From an uncultured Oscillospiraceae bacterium (GTDB lineage: Bacteria; Bacillota; Clostridia; Oscillospirales; Acutalibacteraceae), in assembly GCA_900546735.1 (NCBI GenBank), contig URDW01000068.1, positions 1 to 10,961 on the forward strand: a stretch of 10,961 bases of DNA. The letters run 5' to 3'. Of the stretch, positions 1-5,498 are shown piece after piece. The notes under the pieces are model-generated. The model ran no database searches. It was not told the DNA's origin and saw only the letters and a list, made by a program, of their open reading frames with translations. Within the stretch, counting starts at the first letter, position 1. Each line of letters starts with the position of its first letter. The translations under genes and the position numbers were made by a program.

Positions 1-156
1 CAGTACCGCTGTACGGCTCCCGCTCGCAAAATACAAAATCCAACTCGCCTTTTTGACAGTCTCTCAGCGTGTCAGGCTGTATAATTTGTTGCCATTATAC
101 CTTTTTCGACACGCTGAACGCCCGAAAAAAATTTCGGGCGTTTTTGCATGAATTTA
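1..156. other. Gene-free left edge with nested inverted repeat
   Basis: No gene is supported here. An outer perfect 10-bp inverted repeat (TCAGCGTGTC at 64-73, GACACGCTGA at 108-117) encloses an inner perfect 7-bp repeat (GTATAAT at 79-85, ATTATAC at 94-100). A separate terminator hairpin follows at 117-145. On the plus strand TTGACA (53-58) and TATAAT (80-85) are both present but 21 nt apart, too far for a standard promoter. One plus-strand frame is open from base 2 to a TGA at 149-151, but it runs through the terminator and looks non-coding. The block could be the 3' end of a plus-strand unit lying to the left, a dispersed intergenic repeat, or a structured RNA. Nothing here decides between these. 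Confidence 0.5.
117..145 (+). terminator. Intrinsic terminator, plus-strand orientation
   Basis: An 11-bp perfect stem pairs 117-127 with 132-142 around a 4-base loop. Its core is CGCCCG/CGGGCG, and a run of five T follows at 141-145 on the plus strand. Read on the minus strand, downstream of the hydrogenase stop codon, the stem is followed only by TT and then CAG, so the U-tract is poor. The better orientation therefore serves a transcript entering from the left, convergent with the hydrogenase gene. It may still slow or process the hydrogenase message, because it lies only about 12 bases past that stop codon. Confidence 0.75.
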
Positions 157-1572
157 TTAAAGTTCCGTCTGGATCGCATCCACAATCTTGCTTTCCTTGG
201 CGGTTTTCGCATAGTTGTCGATGCGCATTTTGTTCGTTTCCATATGCGTCAGACAGCCGGCGCCGCCGATACAGCCGCCGAGGCAGGCCATGCCCTCAAT
301 AAAATTCTTGTCGAGCATGCCCTTCGACGCCTTGAGCAGGTTGACACGGCATTCGCCGATACCGTTTGAGCTGATCGCTTTCAGCGTAAAGTCGTGGTAG
401 CCGAGCTCTTTGAGCGCTTCCTGCACCGCCTCGGCCAGACCGCCGCAGCGGGCAAAAATACGGCCGTAAAACGTGGCGGTGTCGAGCTGCGTTTCACCGA
501 GTGTGGTAATGTCGATGTCGCGCGAGGCAAACAACGCCTCCAGTTCCTGGAACGTAAGGACACAGTCAACGTACGGCTTGACTTCTTCGCGCTGGATCTC
601 CATCTTTTTAGCCGTACACGGACCAATAAAGATCACTTTGGCATTCGGGTGCGCCAGCTTGACTTCACGCGAGACCGTAGCCATCGGCGAAAGGTTGGTC
701 GAAATATTGTCGCGCAGCTTCGGGAACGACTTTTCAATGTACGAAACGAATGCCGGGCAGCACGACGAAGTCAGAAAGCCTTTTTCAGCCAGTTCCTTTG
801 CCTCATTGTAAGACACCATGTCGGCGCCGAGCGCCGCTTCGATGATTTGGGTAAATCCGAGCGCCTTGATGCCGCTGAGCACCTGGCCAAGCTTGGCGTA
901 GGTAAACTGGCTGGCAATGGACGGCGCAATAACGGCGTAAACTTCCCCGCCGCTTTTGAGCATTTGGATAGCGTCCAGGATATAGGACTTGTCCACGATG
1001 GCGCCGAACGGGCACTTATAGCTGCAGGCGCCGCAGGAAATGCACTTTTCGTTATCGATATGCGCCGCATTGTTTTCACCCTTGGAGATCGCCTTGATCT
1101 GGCAGGCGCGCTCACACGGACGGCTGAAATTCATGATAGCCGTATAGGGGCAGACCTTGGCGCACTGGCCGCAGTTGATGCATTTTTCCTTATCGATATG
1201 CGCTTTCAGGTTTTCATCGTATGTAATAGCGCCGCGCGGACAAACCGTTTCACAGTGGTGCGCAATACAGCCGCGGCAGGCGCTGGTGACCTCGTAACCG
1301 GAAGTCGGACATTCATCGCAGGCAATGTCAATGACCTCAATGACGTTGGGGTTGGATTTGTCGCCGCCCATGGCGACCTTGATGCGTTCCTGCACGATGG
1401 CTCGTTCTTTATAAACGCAGCAGCGCATGGTCGGCACGTCGCGCGGCACGATCGTCTGCGGGATGTCCACGATGCGCTCGGCCAGCTTATCCTCCCACGC
1501 GGCCTTGGCCACCTCTTTGATCACGTTGTATTTCAACAGCTGAACTTTTGAGTCAAATTTGCGTACTGCCAT
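157..1572 (-). CDS. Monomeric [FeFe] hydrogenase, group B type
   Basis: This 471-residue cytoplasmic iron-sulfur enzyme probably interconverts protons and H2 using ferredoxin. The N-terminal part is cysteine-rich: a CC pair at 51-52, C85/C88, a C-x2-C-x4-C-x3-CP cluster at 99-111, and two CxxCxxCxxxCP ferredoxin clusters at 131-141 and 177-187, with C153/C157 between them. The H-cluster domain follows. TSSCCPAF at 268-275 supplies the proton-relay cysteine (C271) and a ligand (C272). GPCTAKK at 317-323 supplies C319, and MACLGGCIGGAGC at 428-440 supplies C430 and C434. PAF instead of PxW, GPC instead of MPC, and no GGGQP ending place it in the group B type rather than group A. The start is the ATG at 1572, because the GTG 12 nt upstream lies inside the Shine-Dalgarno GGAGG. 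No HydE, HydF or HydG maturase is in view. Direction of catalysis, or a sensory role, cannot be read from sequence. Confidence 0.9.
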   Translation of the reverse strand: MAVRKFDSKVQLLKYNVIKEVAKAAWEDKLAERIVDIPQTIVPRDVPTMRCCVYKERAIVQERIKVAMGGDKSNPNVIEVIDIACDECPTSGYEVTSACRGCIAHHCETVCPRGAITYDENLKAHIDKEKCINCGQCAKVCPYTAIMNFSRPCERACQIKAISKGENNAAHIDNEKCISCGACSYKCPFGAIVDKSYILDAIQMLKSGGEVYAVIAPSIASQFTYAKLGQVLSGIKALGFTQIIEAALGADMVSYNEAKELAEKGFLTSSCCPAFVSYIEKSFPKLRDNISTNLSPMATVSREVKLAHPNAKVIFIGPCTAKKMEIQREEVKPYVDCVLTFQELEALFASRDIDITTLGETQLDTATFYGRIFARCGGLAEAVQEALKELGYHDFTLKAISSNGIGECRVNLLKASKGMLDKNFIEGMACLGGCIGGAGCLTHMETNKMRIDNYAKTAKESKIVDAIQTEL

Positions 1573-1618
1573 ACTTCCCTCCACAGAAATTCAACAAATG
1601 TTTATAGATTTCATCATT

Positions 1619-1648
1619 ATTTTATGGAACAAAGCAGCCGTTTGTCAA
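1619..1648 (-). promoter_or_regulatory. Sigma-70/SigA promoter of the hydrogenase gene
   Basis: On the minus strand a perfect -35 box TTGACA (1648 to 1643) is followed by 18 nt and a -10 box TAAAAT (1624 to 1619). Predicted initiation near 1612 gives a leader of about 40 nt with a GGAGG ribosome site just before the ATG at 1572. Because the nfnB terminator lies directly upstream, the hydrogenase gene is probably an independent transcription unit rather than the third gene of the nfn operon. Confidence 0.8.
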
Positions 1649-1679
1649 GGCTAACATACGAAAACGGCATGGATTGCAT

Positions 1680-1713
1680 AAAAAAGGCAGTGCAGCAAAA
1701 GCACCGCACTGCC
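1680..1713 (-). terminator. Intrinsic terminator after nfnB
   Basis: On the minus strand a perfect 8-bp stem GGCAGTGC/GCACTGCC (1713-1706 with 1693-1686) is followed directly by six T (1685-1680). It starts about 10 nt beyond the nfnB stop codon and ends the nfnAB transcript before the hydrogenase promoter. Confidence 0.9.
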
Positions 1714-1723
1714 AAGAATTTAT

Positions 1724-3130
1724 TTACTTAGAGGATTTTGCCTGAATATACGCATCTATTGAAGCCGCGGCTTTCTTGCCGGCGCCCATGGCCAAAATAA
1801 CAGTCGCAGCGCCGGTCACGGCGTCGCCGCCGGCATAAACGCCCTCTTTGGTGGTCATTTCATGCTCGTCTACGATGATACCGCCGTGGCTGTTGACCTC
1901 AAGCCCTTTGGTGGTGGACTTGATGAGCGGATTCGGCGAGGTACCGATCGACATGATCACACAGTCCACATCGAGCGTAAACGTGCAGTCCGGCTTCGGC
2001 ACGGGGCGGCGGCGGCCGCTGGCATCCGGCTCGCCAAGCTCCATTTCCATACATTTAATGCCTTTTACAAGAAAATCGTCATCGCCCAAGATCTCGACCG
2101 GGTTGCTGAGCAGTTTAAAGATGATGCCCTCTTCCTCGGCATGCTCCACTTCTTCGGCACGGGCGGGCAGTTCCTCGCGCGAACGTCTGTAAACAATGTA
2201 CACATTTTCGGCGCCAAGGCGCTTTGCGCAGCGCGCGGCGTCCATAGCCACGTTGCCGCCGCCGACGACCGCCACATTCTTAGCGTGTTCGATCGGCGTG
2301 GCGCTGCCTTCTTTATATGCTTTCATCAGGTTGACGCGCGTCAAAAACTCGTTGGCGGAATACACGCCGTTCAGGCTTTCACCCGGAATATTCATGAAAC
2401 GCGGCAGACCGGCGCCCGAGCCGATGAACACCGCCTCGAAGCCCTCTTCCTGCATCAGTTCATCGACCGTAAGGGACTTACCGATCACAACGTTTGTATC
2501 CACTTTCACGCCAAGGTCTTTCAGACCGTCGATCTCTTTTTGCACAATGGCTTTCGGCAGTCTGAACTCCGGAATACCGTAGACCAGTACGCCGCCGGCC
2601 AGATGCAGCGCCTCAAAAATCGTGACATCATAGCCTTTTTTCGCCAGATCGCCGGCACAGGTCAGGCCGCTGGGGCCGGAACCGACCACAGCAACTTTGT
2701 GCCCGTTCGAGGCCGGACGCTGCGGCTTTTCGGTGCTGTGCGCATTGTGGTAATCAGCTACAAAGCGTTCCAGACGGCCGATACCGACCGGTTCGTTTTT
2801 AATGCCGCGCACGCATTTTCCCTCGCACTGCGTTTCCTGCGGGCATACGCGGCCGCAGACTGCGGGCAGCGAGCTGCTTTTAGCAATGATCTGGTAAGCC
2901 TCTTCAAAATTCCCTTCAGCCACCTGCGCAATAAAAGCAGGAATGTCGATCTGGACCGGGCAGCCGGAAGTGCAGGGCTTGTTTTTGCAGTGCAGGCAGC
3001 GCTTTGCCTCGTCGATTGCCGTTTCTGCATCGTAGCCGAGTGCTACCTCTAAAAAGTTTTTATTTCTTACATCAGGCGCCTGGCTGGGCATTGGGTTTTT
3101 GTCCGGGCGCATATTGGGCATATTCGGCAT
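1724..3130 (-). CDS. nfnB: NfnB: large subunit of ferredoxin-NADP transhydrogenase
   Basis: This is the 468-residue large subunit of the electron-bifurcating NADH-dependent reduced ferredoxin:NADP+ oxidoreductase, of the GltD / sulfide dehydrogenase alpha family. In characterised NfnAB it houses the bifurcating FAD, two [4Fe-4S] clusters and the NADPH site. Visible features are cysteines 45, 48, 53, 57 and 92, 96, 102, 106 for the clusters, the FAD loop GSGPSG at 150-155, the NADPH loop GGGNVA at 290-295, and the closing FAD motif GGDAVTGAATV at 434-444. The start is the ATG at 3130, which shares one base with the nfnA stop (TAATG) and has AGGAGG 10 nt upstream. A longer frame to 3163 is open but would read back over nfnA and the ribosome site. 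Databases often call such proteins glutamate synthase small subunit. The immediate NfnA partner and the absence of a glutamate synthase large subunit make that name unlikely. Confidence 0.92.
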   Translation of the reverse strand: MPNMPNMRPDKNPMPSQAPDVRNKNFLEVALGYDAETAIDEAKRCLHCKNKPCTSGCPVQIDIPAFIAQVAEGNFEEAYQIIAKSSSLPAVCGRVCPQETQCEGKCVRGIKNEPVGIGRLERFVADYHNAHSTEKPQRPASNGHKVAVVGSGPSGLTCAGDLAKKGYDVTIFEALHLAGGVLVYGIPEFRLPKAIVQKEIDGLKDLGVKVDTNVVIGKSLTVDELMQEEGFEAVFIGSGAGLPRFMNIPGESLNGVYSANEFLTRVNLMKAYKEGSATPIEHAKNVAVVGGGNVAMDAARCAKRLGAENVYIVYRRSREELPARAEEVEHAEEEGIIFKLLSNPVEILGDDDFLVKGIKCMEMELGEPDASGRRRPVPKPDCTFTLDVDCVIMSIGTSPNPLIKSTTKGLEVNSHGGIIVDEHEMTTKEGVYAGGDAVTGAATVILAMGAGKKAAASIDAYIQAKSSK

Positions 3131-3966
3131 TATTCCTGAACCTCCTGTTTGAAAAGATTGCACGACGCTTCGCGCTCGAAAGATTTATACATGGCGCCGC
3201 GTTTCATCGCCTCGTCAAAATCGACCTGGTGACCGTCAAAATCAGGGCCGTCCACACAGGCGAATTTTGTAACGCCGCCGACCGTCAGGCGGCAGCCGCC
3301 GCACATGCCGGTGCCGTCGACCATAATGGGGTTCATGGAAACGACCGTGTCAATATTGTACTTTTTGGTCAGCTGGCAGACGAATTTCATCATGATCAGC
3401 GGGCCGATCGCAATGACGCGGTCATATTTTTCGCCGGACTGGATCAGTTCCTCCAGTGCCTTCGTCACCACGCCCTGCTGGCCGTAGCTGCCGTCGTCTG
3501 TCATAACGACCAGCTTGTCAGAGCAGGCTTTGAATTCATCCTCAAGGATCAGCAGGTCTTTGGAACGAAAGCCCACGATGGAGTGCACCTCAGCGCCCTC
3601 TTCATGAAATTTTTTAGCGACCGGCCAGGCAATGGCGCAGCCGACACCGCCGCCGACGATCGCGACCTTTTGAATGCCCTCAGTCTCCGTCGGCCGGCCG
3701 AGCGGGCCCACAAAATCCTGCAGGCAGTCGCCGGCATTTTTCATATTGAGCAGCTTGGTCGTGGCGCCGACGATCTGGAAAATGATCGTAACCGTGCCCG
3801 CCTCGCGGTCATAGCCTGCAACGGTAAGCGGGATACGCTCGCCGTTTTCATCCACACGCAGAATGATGAACTGACCGGGCTGCGCTTTTTTCGCAACGAA
3901 AGGCGCCTCGACCACCATTTCCGTAACGGTCGGGTTGAGCTCTCTTTTACTGATGATTTTATACAT
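3130..3966 (-). CDS. nfnA: NfnA: small subunit of ferredoxin-NADP transhydrogenase
   Basis: This is the 278-residue FAD/NAD-binding subunit related to dihydroorotate dehydrogenase electron-transfer subunit PyrK and to sulfide dehydrogenase beta. With NfnB it is expected to couple NADH plus reduced ferredoxin oxidation to reduction of two NADP+ in the cytoplasm. The FAD-binding barrel has the RIPLTVA segment at 44-50. The nucleotide-binding domain has GGGVGC at 105-110. The C-terminal [2Fe-2S] site is MVDGTGMCGGC (215-225), with C222, C225 and later C237, and D217 as the likely fourth ligand seen in this family. The ATG at 3966 has GGAG seven bases upstream. It is the first gene of a two-gene operon: its stop overlaps the nfnB start by one base, so the subunits are probably translated in a coupled, equal ratio. 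Confidence 0.92.
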   Translation of the reverse strand: MYKIISKRELNPTVTEMVVEAPFVAKKAQPGQFIILRVDENGERIPLTVAGYDREAGTVTIIFQIVGATTKLLNMKNAGDCLQDFVGPLGRPTETEGIQKVAIVGGGVGCAIAWPVAKKFHEEGAEVHSIVGFRSKDLLILEDEFKACSDKLVVMTDDGSYGQQGVVTKALEELIQSGEKYDRVIAIGPLIMMKFVCQLTKKYNIDTVVSMNPIMVDGTGMCGGCRLTVGGVTKFACVDGPDFDGHQVDFDEAMKRGAMYKSFEREASCNLFKQEVQE

Positions 3967-3986
3967 AAAAACACTCCGCTTACTAA

Positions 3987-4027
3987 AAATTCAGCGAAGC
4001 ACTCGTAATGAATACCTCGCCGAATTT
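3987..4027 (-). promoter_or_regulatory. Long hairpin at the 5' end of the nfnAB leader
   Basis: On the minus strand bases 4027-4010 pair with 4004-3987 in an uninterrupted 18-bp stem (14 Watson-Crick pairs, four G-U) around the loop AUUAC. It begins just after the -10 box, so its base may lie upstream of +1; from G4021 a stem of about 12 bp remains. Five T (3989-3985) close the 3' side, giving a terminator-like look, and the ribosome site GGAG lies about 10 nt further on. It could be an attenuator, a stabilising 5' hairpin, or a terminator for read-through from adh. Only the pairing is seen; the role is inference. Confidence 0.55.
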
Positions 4028-4028
4028 C

Positions 4029-4057
4029 ATTATATACTACTTTTTCCGGCAAATCAA
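4029..4057 (-). promoter_or_regulatory. SigA-type promoter of nfnAB with overlapping palindrome
   Basis: On the minus strand the -35 box TTGATT (4057 to 4052) and the perfect -10 box TATAAT (4034 to 4029) are 17 nt apart. A perfect GGCAAAT-N5-ATTTGCC palindrome (4048-4066) covers the -35 box, which is a common arrangement for a repressor operator. Predicted initiation is near 4021, giving a leader of about 55 nt before the nfnA ATG. Confidence 0.75.
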
Positions 4058-4071
4058 ACATTTGCCCGGCA

Positions 4072-4116
4072 AAACTGCAAAAAATTTATTGAAAATTTAT
4101 CATTTTCTGACAGTTT
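4072..4116 (-). terminator. Possible weak AU-rich terminator after adh
   Basis: Downstream of the adh stop, minus-strand GAAAAT (4107-4102) and ATTTTC (4096-4091) form a 6-bp AU-rich stem. AATAAATTTTTT follows. An outer pair AAACTG/CAGTTT (4116-4111, 4077-4072) could extend it. The stem is weak compared with the terminators after nfnB and mutS2, so some read-through from adh into nfnAB is plausible. Confidence 0.35.
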
Positions 4117-4120
4117 AGCC

Positions 4121-5296
4121 TTAGAAATCGACCTCTTCATCATAGTAGCAGCATTTAAGCAGCTTGGCCATTGTGGGCGGGTCGATCTGTCTGGGATTGG
4201 AGCCTGTGCAGGCGTCGCCCACAGCATTTTCTGCCACTTCGTCGAGCTTCTCAAGGAATTCTTTTTCGTCGATGATGCCGCCTTCGTAATCCTTGATGCA
4301 GCTGGGGATGTTGAGCGCCTTGTTCATTTCTTTAATATGCTCGATCAATGCATCCACTGTGGGCTCAAGGCCAAGGAACGCAGCGATCTCGCAATATCTC
4401 TTGTTGGCGTCCGGGTCAACAGAGTTGTACTTGATGACCTTCGGCAGGTACATGGCGTTTGCACAGCCGTGTACGATGTGGCCGCCGGAATAGGCAGCGC
4501 CGGTCTTGTGCGCCATGGAATGCACGATACCGAGCAGCGCGTTCGAGAAGGCCATGCCGGCCAGACACTGTGCGTCGTGCATATTGTCGCGGGCGGTCAT
4601 GTCGCCGTTATAGGAAGCGACAAGGTCACGGGAAATCATTTTGATGGCGTGCAGTGCAAGGCCGTCAGTGTAGTTGCAGTGCAGCGTAGAAACATAGGCT
4701 TCGATCGCGTGGGTCATAGCATCCATGCCCGTGTGCGCCGTCAGCTTGGCAGGCATCGTCTCCGCCAGGTCGGGGTCAACGATCGCGACGTCCGGCGTGA
4801 TGTTGAAGTCAGCCAGCGGGTATTTGATGCCTTTTTCATAGTCTGTGATAACGGAGAAAGCCGTTACCTCGGTTGCCGTACCGGAGGTGGACGGAACCGC
4901 GCAGAACTTTGCCTTTGTGCGCAGTGTCGGGAAGTTGAACGGAATGCACAGATCCTCAAACTTGGTGTCAGGATACTCGTAGAAAGTCCACATGGCTTTT
5001 GCCGCGTCGATCGGCGAACCGCCGCCGACAGCCACGATCCAGTCGGGTCCGAATTCTTCCATTGCTTTCGCGCCCTTCATGACGGTCGTAACGGACGGGT
5101 CGGGTTCCACACCCTCGTAGAGCTTAACTTCCATGCCGCCCTCTTCCAGATAGTTTACGATTTTGTCGAGAAAGCCGAATCGCTTCATAGAGCCGCCGCC
5201 GACAACGACGATCGCTTTTTTGCCGCCGAGCGTTTTCAGATTTTCGATCGCGCCCTTGCCATGATACAGATCTCTCGGTAAAGTAAACCTTGCCAT
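4121..5296 (-). CDS. Iron-containing alcohol dehydrogenase
   Basis: This 391-residue, single-domain group III alcohol dehydrogenase probably reduces an aldehyde to an alcohol with NAD(P)H in the cytoplasm, regenerating NAD(P)+ during fermentation. The nucleotide-binding half contains GGGSP-IDAAK at 91-100 and the PSTSGT-TEVT segment at 135-145. The metal-binding half has the family ligands D192 and H196 in HTGMDAMTHAIEAY, H263 in VHSMAHK and H276 in GGHIVHG. All four are present, so activity is expected, most likely with Fe2+. Length and motifs fit the butanol/ethanol dehydrogenase branch, but substrate (acetaldehyde, butyraldehyde, lactaldehyde or other) cannot be assigned. The ATG at 5296 is preceded by AAAGAGG. 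It has its own promoter and stands alone between two terminators, so it is monocistronic or only partly linked to nfnAB. Confidence 0.9.
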   Translation of the reverse strand: MARFTLPRDLYHGKGAIENLKTLGGKKAIVVVGGGSMKRFGFLDKIVNYLEEGGMEVKLYEGVEPDPSVTTVMKGAKAMEEFGPDWIVAVGGGSPIDAAKAMWTFYEYPDTKFEDLCIPFNFPTLRTKAKFCAVPSTSGTATEVTAFSVITDYEKGIKYPLADFNITPDVAIVDPDLAETMPAKLTAHTGMDAMTHAIEAYVSTLHCNYTDGLALHAIKMISRDLVASYNGDMTARDNMHDAQCLAGMAFSNALLGIVHSMAHKTGAAYSGGHIVHGCANAMYLPKVIKYNSVDPDANKRYCEIAAFLGLEPTVDALIEHIKEMNKALNIPSCIKDYEGGIIDEKEFLEKLDEVAENAVGDACTGSNPRQIDPPTMAKLLKCCYYDEEVDF

Positions 5297-5356
5297 TATG
5301 TATTACCTCTTTCAAAATGTAAATTGATGTGGTGGTTTTTTCACCCACCGCAATAA

Positions 5357-5396
5357 ATTCTAACGCAGATGCACAAAATTGTCAATGCGTTGTCAA
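5357..5396 (-). promoter_or_regulatory. SigA promoter of adh with tandem TTGACA repeat
   Basis: On the minus strand a perfect TTGACA (5385 to 5380), 17 nt and TAGAAT (5362 to 5357) form a strong promoter. A second TTGACA (5396 to 5391) lies 11 nt upstream, inside the direct repeat ATTGACAA-CGC-ATTGACAA. The spacing of about one helical turn could be a regulator binding site or chance. The leader of about 54 nt can form a small hairpin, GGTGG (5349-5345) with CCACC (5335-5331), before the ribosome site. Confidence 0.8.
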
Positions 5397-5432
5397 TAAT
5401 TTTTGTATTTTTTTTCAATTTCTTAATAGATT

Positions 5433-5477
5433 GATAAAAAATAAGCAGAACCGTTCACGGCCCGTGAGCGGTTCTGC
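5433..5477 (-). terminator. Strong intrinsic terminator after mutS2
   Basis: On the minus strand 5477-5462 pairs with 5460-5445 in a 16-bp GC-rich stem containing one G-T wobble, followed by TTATTTTTTATC. It lies 21 bases past the mutS2 TAG stop and ends the phoH-to-mutS2 operon. Confidence 0.92.
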
Positions 5478-5498
5478 CATTAATGCGCAAGCGCAGAT

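Noticed and set aside
1..43. Minus-strand TTG-initiated frame reaching the left edge
   Set aside because: Only 14 codons are visible, too few to support a gene, although an AAGGCGAG stretch precedes it.
2..151. Plus-strand open frame reaching the left edge
   Set aside because: It runs straight through the terminator hairpin, and no start or domain is visible.
1573..1584. GTG start for the hydrogenase at 1584
   Set aside because: The GTG is part of the ribosome site GGAGG that serves the ATG at 1572.
1724..3130. Glutamate synthase small subunit (GltD)
   Set aside because: The homology is real, but there is no large subunit, and the one-base coupling to nfnA identifies NfnB.
3131..3163. Longer nfnB start at 3163
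   Set aside because: It would read through the nfnA 3' end and the AGGAGG site. The ATG at 3130 has ideal spacing and the TAATG overlap.
4046..4069. CCGGCAAA/TTTGCCCGG hairpin as an adh terminator
   Set aside because: It is followed by A residues rather than a T run on the minus strand. It is better explained as a palindrome over the nfnA -35 box.
394..5281. Long plus-strand open frames of about 330-450 codons (394-1551, 1862-3052, 3004-4008, 3935-5281)
   Set aside because: Each lies antisense to a well-supported gene, has no recognisable motif, and is explained by GC-rich codon bias in the real frame.
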